DNA from: Malania oleifera
Lineage: Eukaryota; Streptophyta; Magnoliopsida; Santalales; Ximeniaceae
Reading direction: 5' to 3'
Length of the DNA: 64,000 nt
Assembly (NCBI RefSeq): GCF_029873635.1
Contig: NC_080418.1
Span: 16,329,388 to 16,393,387 of the forward strand
Shown here one piece after another: positions 36,429-47,950 of the stretch (position 1 is the stretch's first letter; the number at the start of each line of letters is the position of its first letter). Both the position numbers and the translations under genes were made by a program. The notes beneath the pieces were generated by a model, which searched no databases, was not told where the DNA came from, and worked only from the letters and a program-made list of their open reading frames with translations.

Positions 36429-37210
36429 CAGCCTTCCATTTACAATCTGCAAGGGGCCCAAAAAAAAAAAAAAGAGAGTAGCAGCACAATGATTGATGCG
36501 ACATTGTTGGAGGTTTCAAAATAAAGATTCAATCAACGTTAAAATTAATAAAATCAAAGCAACCAAAATCTAAAATTTAAAGTTTTTCTTTACTTGAACA
36601 GAACTAGTAAGCAAAACAAAGCGCAAAAGCTGTATACGAATTACGAAGGCCTGCATCTGTTTCAATTTGGGTATGTTCAGATGCTTTGTATTGATGAGAC
36701 GCCAATCAAAATGCTGAGCAGGAAGAACTTTAAAGATTATTTTTGAAAGATAAATTAAGAATTAAACAGGGGAGGGAGAAAGAGAGAGAAATACCCTGCC
36801 ATTCATGGCCTGCAAGGCGTTGTGGGCTTCAACCTCAGACTCAAATGTGACGAAACCAAACCCTTTAGGCCTTTGTGTGATTGGGTCCTTAACGAGCCTA
36901 GCTGGTAGAACCAATCAATCAATGAGCAATTTCAGCAGAAATGGCGCAACAGTTAATTGATCATGGATCCTCTAATAATCGAAAGCATCTAATCAAGCAC
37001 CGCCGGACCTTCTTTTACCACGCCAAAAGGCAGAAACAATCGCTTCAGTTCTTCGTTTGTGGTGTAGAATGATAATCCTGCAAAAGAAGCGATTCAAAAC
37101 TAGGGTTTGGCGAAAGAAATGAATCCAAACTAGGGTTTACAAAAACCCGGCGAGAGAGAGAGAGAGATACTGCTAACGAAGAGCTTGGAGCTCAGCAGTC
37201 TTTTTGCCAT
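36375..37210 (-). CDS. Small single-RRM RNA-binding protein, 95 aa, four exons
   Basis: Coding exons (minus strand) are 37210-37171 (40 nt), 37077-37009 (69 nt), 36901-36795 (107 nt) and 36446-36375 (72 nt with TGA). All introns are GT-AG and the frame closes. The protein starts MAKRLLSSKLFVSRLSF, so RNP2 (LFVSRL) begins almost at once. RNP1 is KGFGFVTF, and the domain ends with GRIVNGRLIFVEVA and a short acidic tail. It is nearly a bare RRM, resembling plant organelle RRM (ORRM6-like) and small RNA-binding proteins that act in organellar RNA editing or stability. Transit-peptide features are weak: a very short basic start. A longer upstream start is not evident. Intron 1 begins beside a GA repeat. 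The last exon is tandemly duplicated downstream. Confidence 0.88.
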
Positions 37211-37329
37211 CGCAGTTCCGCCGCAGAAATAGCAATTGGCCTGATGGGGGACGGAGGATCAAGGACGGTAGCGAGCCTCGGGAAGGATTTCTTAGATTAA
37301 ACGCAAACAAACACGGACATGTGAACGGT

Positions 37330-38700
37330 TGGTTGTTCCAGGAATTGTGTATGTTGCATATGAATTATTATTATGCGATCATGAATAAATTTCTTCAACA
37401 AATTCACCATTATTGAGCTCTTCACTCCCTTATTTTAAATCTATCCTTTACGATTACATCCACAACCACAAAAAAATAAGTTTTTAACTCTTACTGCTCT
37501 CTACTACTTTTAAAATTGAAAGGAAAGCAACTAAGATTAACTATGATTTATGAATCAAAATATAACAAAAAAACCATATGTACAACAAGAAAAAGTTATC
37601 AAAATATGAATGTTAAAGGTGGGTAAGAGGTATAACATTAAAAATTATTAGTTATGGATATATTTTATCCGTATTTTTTTAAAATATATATATATATTTA
37701 TTTGGAAAAAAAAATTGTAAAGAAAATAATTAAGAGTTGAAAGGTATATTTAAATTTGTTTAAAAGAGCAATTGATGAATTAAAAACAATATGATATTTA
37801 TGGGTAAGTTATAAGACTATTTTAGGTAGAGTCTTGAAATTCACATTGTCTCATACTTTTAAGGAGTTGGGTTTTTTTTTTCTTTTTTTTTTTTCGCATT
37901 ATATTCTTAATTCTTAATTTTTCTGAAAAATAAAAAATAAAGTAAAAAACATTAACCTTCCTTAAAGTTTGATAAAAAGACAATAACTTCCATTGAGGTT
38001 TCGAAAATAGATTTGTCAAAAACACACAAACCAATCTAGAGTACAATCTAGATAGCTTATTAGAAAAAAGAATTAATGATTTAGATGCAGAAGTTAATTT
38101 TTGAAAATCCAAATTGTCATTTGTAGACCTTGTGTAAAGGATTGATATACATGATTCAAAATCTAAAAGCTTAAGCTAGTAGGCTCGATATATGCTACCA
38201 TATAACTTTGGGGCCCTAGGGTTTTCTAGGGTCCGTGTAATGTAACAAAAAAGGGTTAAAAGTGCTAAAGACTGTAAGGCCCAAGCCAACAAGTTCATGA
38301 AGATTCTGCATGGCATTCCATTTGATTGGGAAAGAAATAGCCAAAAGCATTGACATAATTGCCATTGCAATATGGAAATGTTGCTTACAATAAATAATCC
38401 TCAAAACTCTCAACATCCCCTACTTATTTTCATTTCAACCATTCTATATCACAAAATATGCGTCTACCAACAACACCACACTTATTTCACTTTCTCACAA
38501 GTACCAAAAGAAGCAAATAAATGGTAAGGGGGCAATGAGTACAGCAACCAAATGGAAGAACTCTGCTGTTCATAAATCGACACAAATACAGAAATCAGAT
38601 GTTTTCAGCTAATTGCAGTGTATGGGCATTAAGAAATTGGTGTCCATCCCATAGCAACAGCTTGGTCCTGCTCAAAACATGCTCCAGTCAAGCCACACAC
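37330..38700. other. Intergenic DNA between the two minus-strand genes
   Basis: It should contain the RRM gene's promoter (right of about 37300) and the Yippee-like gene's 3' region (left of 38740). No other gene seen. A short AAAAGCTTAAGCTAGTAGGCTC near 38165 resembles the TRIM-like repeats at 2 and 13 kb. Confidence 0.45.
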
Positions 38701-38739
38701 TCAAAAAAGTATAGTACTTGAGACTTTGATCTTGAAGAC

Positions 38740-41499
38740 TTACATGTTCATTGTCACATTCCCTTCTGCAACCTTTGTTGTGTACTTTGGTAGTTTAACC
38801 TGAACAGAGCAAAATTCTGTAAGAGGATTTCCAGTTTCATAAAATTAGAAAGAAATCTTAATGGGCGTGTGAAAAAATCTTACAATTTTTCTGCCCAATG
38901 GTATGTTGCATTTGGTACAGTAAACTCCCGCAACGATGCCACCGCAGGCCACCTCTTCATAACGTGCAGGGTCGTCAATGATGACATTGACACTGCATAT
39001 CATTCACGGTTTATCATTTCAAAACAAAGGTATGCTAGCAGGGTGAATTATCTCAATTACAGTGTTTGCAGGAATCCTCACTGCCAATTCTTTCAGAGTA
39101 GAATGCTGCTTCATAACGTGCAGGGTCGTCAATGATGACATTGACACTGCATATCATTCACGGTTTATCCTTTCAAAACAAAGGTATGCTAGCAGGGTGA
39201 ATTATCTCAATTACAGTGCCCCCCACCCCCGCCCCCCTCCCCAAAAAAAAAGCCCCGCATAGGCAGATACTATTTTTTTGCCTCCGTATTCATACTTAAA
39301 AGGCATATAAGATCTTGTTGGCATATATTAAATATTAATCATTTATTGTAACTTTAGAAGAGCTTAAGAGGATAAATCATCTAGCAATGCTAGGTGGTTC
39401 CTCAAAAAGCTTTTGCTTTTTCCTCCCAAGTCACACCACATTTATATTTTATTCAGCTGAAACACACTAATATGAATATGAATATGTATATGAATAAAAC
39501 AGAAGGGGAAAAGCCAAAAATAATGGAATTTTAATTGCCTTCATGATGAAATTGAAAATCTCACAATCATGATATAGATAAAACTTCTTGAGGTGTTGCA
39601 AATTAGCATTAAGTTCATGAAACTTGATTCTTCATTTTTTTTTTCTTATGCCACTTCCTGATATTCTTGCTTGTGAACTTCCTTCATGTACCTCCCTTGA
39701 GCCCCTGGTCATGTTCTAAAAGGTTCAGAATCTTGAATTGAAGTGGTTATTAAGTATTCAACAAATACACTCAGTTAATCAATGTATGTATCAATGTCAT
39801 TTAAATATTTGTATATGCTTCATATTAGTTTTCTGAACAATTTAAGAAAATGTGTTACATGCATATTGGAGCCTGCAATCCTCAAATAATATAGGCAGCC
39901 AAAAGGCTGAGAAAGGTATTAAAACCTTTTGTATGGAGTCATTCAACAGGTTTATATTTCGAGGCTATCCAGCAAAGCTAAGAATCCGTTTTAGGTTTTG
40001 CTTGGGAACTTCCTGTGGCACTATGTTTTAGGTTTTGTTTGGGATCCCTTCAGGATTTATCAGAGAATTAAGTGAGGAATTGTTGTAAGATAAGTAAAAG
40101 AATTATCACTAGCACCCATGAATCAATGAAACAATGAAGAACAGAGTCTTGGTTTAAGAAGACTAATAAAAATAGCAATTATGGATAATTATTCATCATT
40201 TTTTGCATGCAATCCATAGAAGTTCTATACACAGGTTACCATAATGACAACAATAATATCTTACACATTATTGAACACTCTGACTGGTCTCCTTTCACTC
40301 TCATCCTGCAACACACATTGAAATTAATAGTGAGCACATGGAACTGTTGTCCGCATATAACATGGTATGTCAAGAACACAAGCTAGATGCATTAGAGAAC
40401 ATAGAACTGTTGGTTTGTCCAATTCTACATAATTCCAAATCCAAGATCCCATTTGAGTTGAAAGTGAATAAATGACTCATGGCATGCCCTAGAGTTGAGT
40501 TGAAATTCAAACTATGTTTCATGCCAACTAAGCTTCTTTTGTGCATTTCTCATTAACAAAATCACCAATTAATAGCAATTAGAGTAAAAAGCAAGGTAAC
40601 ATGCAAGAGAAGATGTAATAGTTAGCTCTCCAATTTCCCACCACATGCTTTCTCAGTAACCAAACAGCGGCTTAATAAGTCTGGGAAGTGAGGAAGGGGG
40701 CAGAAGGGAAGGGAATGGAATGGAAGCTGGAAGGAGGTGTTTTAAAAGCTTCATTTGGGAGTTCTATTTTTTAAAAGAGTAAGGAAATCTGAGGGTTTCT
40801 CATTCACGACATATTTGGTTTGTGGATGCCGGATGGAATGGGAGCAGGAAAGGAATGAAATAGAAATTTGAATGGGAAACATGAGTAAATCAAGTAATAA
40901 ACTCGATGCAATTTTCCTCAATTCTGTTCTATTCCTACATACCAAACATGTAGTCAAATATGTTTGAACCACCAAAATATAAAACCCCCAAATCGAGGGT
41001 TTCTGATGGAACACGGGAGTAAGCTCAATGATTACATTTGATTAAAAATTCCTTCTATTCCCTTCCATTTTTCACTTCCTTTAAAAACCCTTCCTTTCCT
41101 TCCCCTTCAAATCCAAAACATACTGTAAGACTATTCACAATAGGTGGAAAATGAACTTTTTTGTCACAAATGTCAGTGATTTAAAATTTATGAAACATGC
41201 AAATACCCAAAAAGAAAAAGAGGGAAAAAAATTTAAGAATTAAAGTATCCAGCTGCAAACATCTGTTTTCTTTAAAATTTTAAGGCAGACAAGGTAAAAA
41301 TATAACAGCATGCAAATTGAATGGTTCAAAGTAAACACAAATAATCGCGCACACATACACACACACACACACACACAGAGATTATATGTACTTGGTATAA
41401 AAGCTGATCTGCTAAGGCAATTGGGGTTCGGCAAGCACGACAGGAGTAGAACTGGGTGTCCGGTGTTTGATCATATTCAACCAGGAAGAGCCTCCCCAT
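38740..41499 (-). CDS. Yippee-like zinc-binding protein, 105 aa, four coding exons
   Basis: Exons (minus strand): 41499-41392 (108 nt), 40305-40265 (41 nt), 38992-38884 (109 nt) and 38799-38740 (60 nt with TAA), all GT-AG with a closed frame. The product starts MGRLFLVEYD. It has CRAC at residues 20-23 and CTKC at 75-78, 51 residues apart; the Yippee fold has CX2CX52CX2C. VFNNVVNVII before the second pair matches the family's conserved FN.VVNV segment, and LGRKIVKLP follows it. Yippee proteins are small eukaryotic zinc proteins of poorly known role. Compared with typical plant members, the segment between the Cys pairs is divergent (the usual SFHCRHGKAYLF is replaced by DESERRPVRVF), so it belongs to a divergent subgroup. 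Part of exon 3 is duplicated upstream within intron 2. Confidence 0.88.
38955..39217. repeat. Direct repeat of about 109 bp spanning an exon border
   Basis: Copies at 38955-39063 and 39109-39217 (offset 154 bp, 45-bp spacer) are almost identical. The first includes the splice acceptor and first 38 nt of Yippee-like exon 3. The second puts an identical acceptor with the same 38 coding bases upstream in intron 2, with no donor after it. Confidence 0.92.
41340..41378. repeat. (CA)n microsatellite in intron 1 of the Yippee-like gene
   Basis: An interrupted then perfect CA tract lies just past the exon 1 donor site. Confidence 0.9.
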
Positions 41500-42112
41500 T
41501 GCAGAAACCCAAGCTGATCAATAACCTTTGAAGCCGCCTCTCTCCACAATTATTCTCAAAACATAAAGAGTGTGTTGTGGTTATGAACAGTTTAATTGTC
41601 TTTTTTCTTTTTTAACCCACCTGGCTCGGTTTCTTTTTTGTAAGATTTTTTTCTTGGGGATTTTGATTTTAGCTTAAGAATTGTTTTTAAAAAGTAAATT
41701 TTCAAAGCAAATTTGAACAGTGGGAATGCTGGTCGGCTGGAGTCCCACGGTTTTCCTCATATACCCATTTTTGACATGATGCTTACCTTTTATGGAGTTG
41801 TTTTCAAAGGAAATTTATTTAATTCCCTCCTTCCCTAGCAAGCAATTGGGTTAAATGACTCATAATTATTCGAGATAGAGTTGGATTTGGCTTATAACTC
41901 CTTCGACTACTACAGCTTCTTCTGCTTACTTTCAGAGATATTGCAATGAACTAAACTAATTGCTCCTTCCTACCCACTTCCCACATTAAAATTAAATAAG
42001 TTAAAAGATAGAGCTGGATATATGAAATTTTCATAAATTTGATTAACAGAGGGAAGGAAAAAATAGCGATCAACGATTGTGTAGTATAGAACTGCGAATT
42101 AAATGAACATAC

Positions 42113-42295
42113 CTCGAGTGACAAACTACATCAAGCTGTGAAATTAACCATTGCTCTTTACATGTGCTCCACAAAGATAATCCTAAGTAAAGCCATCGAG
42201 ATGGAACCGTAGAAGCTAGGGTTTTACAATTTACAGCAGAAGGGACCACAACATCTCGAGAATAAACGACGAGAGAGGAGAGGGAGCAGTTCGGT
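42113..42295 (-). other. Probable 5' non-coding exon of the Yippee-like gene
   Basis: On the minus strand this GA-rich, unrepetitive stretch ends CACTCGAG then GTATGTTC, a good donor. An acceptor (TTGATCAG) lies about 15 nt upstream of the ATG at 41499. A 5' UTR intron of about 0.6 kb would join them. This is inference only; no transcript evidence is available. Confidence 0.35.
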
Positions 42296-42299
42296 AAAA

Positions 42300-43450
42300 C
42301 CCTATTAATCGCAACAAAGCATCACAAAAAAAATCACAACTAATCTGTAATTAATTTGTTAAAAATTAGATTTTATTAAATAAAAATTGTTAATCCCAAT
42401 AAATGACACAGCCCAACTAAGCACTTTCTACTTTTGAGCTAGCTAAATCTGAATTATTGAAATATTTTATTTTCAGTTTTACAAAATAATTGTTTGTAAT
42501 TATGAAAAAAAATTTGTAAATCTTATACTATAGGAAGAACTGGGGGTTCAACAATTCACTCAAGTTTATAAACCTAAATCGAACCAACCTAAAAAATTAG
42601 TTTCGAATGATTTATAGATCAGTTGGCGATTTCTCACTCCATATAATCCAATCATTTGGGTTAGTTTGTGAGTTTAGTGTCTAAGTCATCTGACCCACCT
42701 CTAATGCATATATATATTAAAAAAAAATTAATAAGAACTTACAACTTTTCGAGACACATTTTTTAATTCTTTCTACAATACTGATATTTATAGATGATGC
42801 ATTGGTCTATTCGGAAAATAATGAATATATTTTACATTTTGTGATTTAATGTTATTGATAATATATATATATATGTTAATTAGACAACAAATATATTTTT
42901 TCTTTAATTATCTTCATAACATTGTTTGAATTGTGTTATCAATAAAAATAAAAAATAAAAAGAATTACAAAATCCTTATTATACAGTGGTACTATTTTTT
43001 TTTTTTATGAGAAATCTACCTATCTAATATATTTTCTTTAGTATTTTCAATGTTAACATATATTATTATGTTTGCCAAACTTTTTCATACATATCGTTTT
43101 GTGTTTTCTTTTTTCTTTCCTACTTTGCCTTTAAATAAGTTAAACCATTGATCTAACCCAACATACCTAATACGCAATCTGACTCAAATTGACCCCCCAA
43201 AAACTTGATTTAGGATTGACTTTTTACCAAATCGACAAGATCAAATTAATTAAGATTTTAAACCCAACTTACCTACATCAGTAAATACACTTAAGAAAAG
43301 CAATCGTCACAATCCTACATAATTATAAGAGAACGAAAAATGTAAATCCATAAGTCAATCTCCTCTCTTTTGTTATACAAAAGCGCACATTCCGATATTT
43401 TTTTAAAAAATAATTAATAAAATTAAGATAGTTAGATATAGATAAAGGCA
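42300..43450. other. AT-rich intergenic DNA
   Basis: No gene seen. It should include the promoter of the Yippee-like gene near its right boundary at 42.3 kb. Confidence 0.45.
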
Positions 43451-43451
43451 T

Positions 43452-43458
43452 ACATACA

Positions 43459-43502
<44 letters not shown>
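43452..43502. repeat. (CATA)n(TA)n microsatellite at the virus border
   Basis: Tandem CATA units lead into about 13 TA units that abut the left end of the integrated pararetrovirus. Confidence 0.95.
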
Positions 43503-43504
<2 letters not shown>

Positions 43505-43559
43505 ATTAACTCTCCCGGACTCCAGGAAAGAACAGGACATGACAAAGTCCTTTGTCATG

Positions 43560-43572
43560 TCCTCTGATACCA
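43560..43572 (-). promoter_or_regulatory. Pararetroviral primer-binding site, copy A
   Basis: Reverse complement reads TGGTATCAGAGG, pairing with initiator tRNA-Met; priming of minus-strand DNA begins here in Caulimoviridae. It overlaps a 14-bp perfect inverted repeat (43534-43547/43550-43563). Confidence 0.8.
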
Positions 43573-44010
43573 CACGAGAGTCGGGAGCCCCAAGACCTGC
43601 CAGAGGAAAGCAAACAATCTAGGACCACATCTCCAACACAGGCCTCCCCATGGCTACTCAAACAGATAACTCGGGTCCTTCAACCAAATGCTTTACCAAA
43701 GGAGGTCTTCGGGGACCGTACAACTTTTCTGATGTGCAGGATCCTCTTTAGAGGCAAGCACAGAGCATACTCGGTGCCATGTTATGATCATCAAAGGAAC
43801 CCATTACATTTTCGTTAAACCAGATGTTTGCCTTGCGCCAACACCGTGACTCGGCAGGTTACGGGTATCCACTGTAAAGATATCCCTTATAATATCATAA
43901 AAATATTACAAGCTCATAGAAGTGAAAGATAGAAGCCCTTTGGACAAATAGTCTGTAGGGGAAAAGAGGGTTTAGAAAGCCATGGAAGAAATAAGAATAC
44001 AAAAAGGAAT

Positions 44011-44083
44011 TTTATTTCTTGAAACTCTCGTTCCAATCTGCTCTCAGTCTACTTTACAAAAGGGAAGGCAGTCCCTTATATAA
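44011..44083 (-). promoter_or_regulatory. Viral TATA box and poly(A) signal, copy A
   Basis: On the minus strand, TATATAA lies at 44083-44076 and AATAAA at 44016-44011, the order expected of a pararetroviral pregenomic promoter with a downstream polyadenylation signal inside the terminal redundancy. Copy B has the same arrangement. Confidence 0.7.
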
Positions 44084-44409
44084 AGGTCTGAGACCCCAAA
44101 GCTTACATGCTAAGCAAACATTTTACAGACAGTTGATAAGGATATAAAGAAAAGTGATAAAGACATAAAGTAGACGACGACATAAAGCAAAAGTGAAGAC
44201 TTTTGTGGCATCGACTGACTACTGAAAAAGACATCCTAACAACCGACATAATAAAAGGTGACAGTACATGGGCGGCTGTATTTGTGCGGGAGTGACCCAC
44301 CACTTTTAATCATGCAACAACTTTTGACTCATACACAAGCTTATTACATACGCAAACGTAAGACGGCCCACCATTGTGGACTTTGGTGACAATAATACAG
44401 CTCATGGGG

Positions 44410-45250
44410 CTAGATGCGATGTGACGGAGAGAGGTTGAGGTTGATGTAATCCTCATCAGTGATCTCTCCATGGATTGGATGGTGGTAAGTTGGCTGCTTC
44501 CAAAGATAATCTTCATCAGTATCCATAGGATCCTGATTAGGGTGGTCCTTGTCAGGTGGCTTGGGAGCTGGAATCTCATCTGGAATGGCTTTGACAAGTT
44601 TAGAACAGAACTTCAGATCATTCATTTCGCAGAGATGATTCAATAGTGGAGGCTTGTAGCTAGGTCATGTATTGGGGAAGTTGTACAGCGTATCCCATTT
44701 GTAGACCTGATTTTGGGACCATAAGAGGTTCCTACTTGGATTGTAGAAGTATGGTCTATGTAGGATGAAGATACTGTGTACTGTGGTTGCTTCAGCTGGG
44801 TCCATCTTCCAAAGGTTGTGATTACCCATAAGGGTAGTCAGCTTCTTTTTCCATGTGAACAGAGGATCAAACAGTTGGAGGAAAGTCCAAAATAGTGATT
44901 TCTGATTGGTTGGATCATCAAGATGAGCGTACGTCCCCTGAAGTGGGAGGAATACAACATGTAGCTGCAAAATAGAGATATACCATAGATACCATAATAC
45001 ATGAGTATTAAAGGATGATGGTTTGATGATGTAAGGATTGAGGAATGGGTAAGATGGGAAGGTCAGGTGATGGTCTATCAGACTAGCATAGTAGCCGTAG
45101 AAGGTTTTTGCATAGGATTTGATTTTGGATGGGTCATTGGTCTCAGGAAGCATTTCTGGAGGGAAGTGCATCTGGGTAGAGGCACCAAGGTAGAGGACAT
45201 CTGGCGGTGAAGAGGAGGATGAGGCCATGAGGATAAGTAGAATAGCTCGG
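44410..45250 (-). pseudogene. Copy A polyprotein C-terminal region after RNase H
   Basis: About 280 codons follow RNase H and end at TAG 44412-44410, a stop shared with copy B. An in-frame Met precedes a run of serines near 45228. The segment is rich in Tyr, Trp and Pro and matches no domain I recognise; florendoviruses have an extra C-terminal ORF and this may correspond. A TGA at 44665-44667 replaces a Trp codon present in copy B. Confidence 0.6.
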
Positions 45251-45680
45251 TGTTTGGATATGAGGAAGGAAGTTTTCCGAGGGCGAGATAACATATCAGC
45301 GAGGACATTGTGATTGCCTTTTATATGCTTCACGAAGAAGTCATATCTAGAAAACCAGTCTTTCAGTCTGAGAATCTGTGGATCAGGGAGGACCTTGTTC
45401 TGGAATTCAAGCATCTTTGGGAAAGATGAGTTGTCCATTTCAACAATGAAGTGCTTTGATCTGACGTAGAAGTCAAATTTCTGAATTCCATTTTTCACAG
45501 CAATAATTTCTTTGAACACAGTGTGATAGTGCTTTTGAGAATCTTTGAATTCTCCACTGGCGTGTCCACAATAGGATCTCTTGTTATCCTTATCTTCAAG
45601 CAGTAAAGCACCCCAATAATGGTCACTAGCGTATGACTGTAGGATAAGATTTCCTGTGGATGGAATAGTCAGAGGCGGTG
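45250..45680 (-). pseudogene. Copy A RNase H domain
   Basis: The first catalytic motif, DASD in copy B, reads YASD here, so the first active-site Asp is lost. Later motifs (FKEIIAVKNGIQKF, VEMDNSSF, HNVLADMLSR) are intact. The domain is continuous with the RT frame. Confidence 0.85.
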
Positions 45681-45899
45681 GATTCTTTGCAGCTTTCTTG
45701 AGATACTTGACAGCCTGTGTCTGGTTAGGGCCCCAAAGGGGTGGTTTCTTTTTCAACAGCTGTGATAGGGAACTGGTGAACTGACTTGCATGCGGGATAA
45801 AGTCTCTGATGTAATTAATGATGCCAAGAAATTGCTGTATTTCCTCGACAAAAAGATTATCATCAGGAAATTGTAATAATTGTTCAGCAAGATGAGGAC

Positions 45900-46640
45900 C
45901 TGGGCAGATAGTTCCATGGGTAATTTTCATTCCCGAAAAGTCAATTTCGTGGTGTCCAATCATGCTTTTCTTTTCTGACAGCATTATCCCGTACTGTGAT
46001 GCCAGCTGGTGGAAATGTTCAAGAAGGTGATGATGATCTGCAAGACTTTTAGAAAATAATAGAATATCATCAATGTAGATCAAAGTACTGTGTAGGATAG
46101 GATTGAAAATCGTGGTCATCGCCTTTTGAAAAAGTGATGGAGCAATCTTTAATCCAAAGGGTAAAACAGTCCATTGGAACTGTTCATTTGGAATACAGAA
46201 AGCGATCTTGAATCTGTTATCTGGATGGATACCAAGTTGCCAAAAAGCTCCTTTCAGATCAAATTTGGAGAATATCTTTGCCTCGGCAAGATGGATGAAT
46301 TATGTTCTAACTTTTGGAATAGGGAATTTATCATCCCTAATGAACACATTCAACGGCTTGTAATCAATAACCAATCTTTTCTTTCCTCTAATTTTCTCTG
46401 ATCTTTTTTCAACATAAAACGCTTGACATGCCCGGGAGGAATTGGTTGGTTCAATTAGACCTTGCTTTAATAAAGAATAACATTCTTCTCTAGCAAGCTT
46501 AAGGTCTAATGGAGTCATTCCCGGATGGGAGGCTTTGGTCGGGCTAACATCTTGATTGAGTTTGAAAGGAATGTGAATGAAAAAGTCTGGGTTTTTCCAG
46601 AGTGGATGATCATGGATGAATTGGTCATGACTCTGCACAC
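45900..46640 (-). pseudogene. Copy A reverse transcriptase
   Basis: Motifs in order: KKRLVIDYKPLN, then FSKFDLKGAFWQL-type motif A, FGLKIAPSLFQ, and YIDDILLFS near 46080-46050, the catalytic box. A TAA at 46302-46300 stands where copy B has a Gln codon, and a 2-nt deletion near 46635 breaks the frame from the protease. The catalytic YIDD is intact. Confidence 0.9.
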
Positions 46641-46942
46641 AGCTTGAGGAGTTTATTTTGAATGGGCTGGAAATCTGGAGGAGAATAGGAAAGAGAATAG
46701 ATTTTGTTTGTCTGGGTAAAGGGCTTGAATTCTCTTTTGTACTTAATTCCAGTGGGAAGAATCCTCAGGGATTTCTAAAGACAATAAACATCCCATCCTA
46801 ATAAAACATCCTTTTGAGGAAGTGGACTGCCGATGACATGAGTCCAAATGATGCAATTAGGAAGGAGTTTAATCCCAATTTTTCTTTTGGAAATCAAAGT
46901 GGTAGTAAAAATTTGATCATTTGCAGCTTTAAAGAATTGAGT

Positions 46943-47950
46943 CTAGGAAGACCAACAATCTGATGGTAGAACTTTTGGATTAACCATGGTCTTATGGGAT
47001 CCCGTATCAATGTATGTAACAGCAGGTATGGGTTTACCATACTTTTCAGAGAGGAGCTGAATTTGAACATGAGGACTTATCTGAGAATCTTGAGAAGAGA
47101 GAACAGGTTGGACTTGGAAAGTTTCATCTGAATGATAGTCATCTTCAGAATCAGAATTTTTTGAATCAGTTAAGACGAGAATAGTTTCTTCAGTCATCTC
47201 TTCTTGTTCTAAAAGAATAGATTCAACATCTGCATTGAGTTCTTCATTCTGTAATTGTTGGGCAAGTTTTGCAGATTTTGTCCTGTTCATAGGGCATTGC
47301 TTTGCATAGTGGCATTTCTTCTTGCAAATGAAATAGCGAGGATATTTGTCATATCCTCGTCGAAACTTATTTTTGAAGAATATGAACTTTTCCCTTTTTC
47401 TGGGATTTTTTATGAAACGCTTGTCAGAACCATAGTCTTTGAAATGTTTCTTCTTTTTAGGACTGCAGATGCAATCATTTTCTTTGCACTTGATCTGCAA
47501 ATAAGGCTTCTTGCATTGCTTTGTGAACTTATGATTGTGATTCAACATCTTTGAGAACAACTGGTGGGTGTCACATAATTTTTCAAAAGTAGAGAGTGCC
47601 AGCTGATGAATTTCTCCTATCGAGATATCTCTGAGTGGTTGTGAGAGAGATGCAATCTTTCTCTGTAAATTTGGCTGGATGTCTTCTGGTAAAGAATTAA
47701 TATAGACTTGTCTGAGATTATCATCATGAAATCCACCAAGAAGATAATATTGCCTAGACATTCTTTGATAGTGAAAATCAAGATCTTTTCTTTTCAAAGA
47801 GCAGCATCTCATTTCAAAATATTCTTGTCTGACCTTATTGGCATGAGTATCTGGATCTCCAATGAATTCTTGATAAAGCATTCTCAAAGCATAGGAGGGA
47901 GTCTGGGATTTAATGAACGTTACTTGTCTGTATTCACCAAGACTTTGAAA
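46943..47950 (-). pseudogene. Copy A coat protein C-terminal half, zinc knuckle and protease
   Basis: Frame 47887-46943 has coat-like text (YQEFIGDPD, FHYQRMSRQYYLLG, SLPEDIQPNL). The zinc knuckle near 47338-47297 reads YFICKKKCHYAKQC: the first Cys of CX2CX4HX4C is Tyr and the usual Gly before His is Cys. An acidic linker follows, then the aspartic protease with YIDTGSHKTMV. It ends at TAG 46945-46943 where copy B has CAG; a TAG at 47953-47951 precedes it. Confidence 0.85.

Noticed and set aside
46174-46401. Plus-strand 75-codon frame, with a near-identical one on the minus strand at 51451-51678
   Set aside because: Its conservation comes only from being antisense to the viral RT in the two inverted copies.
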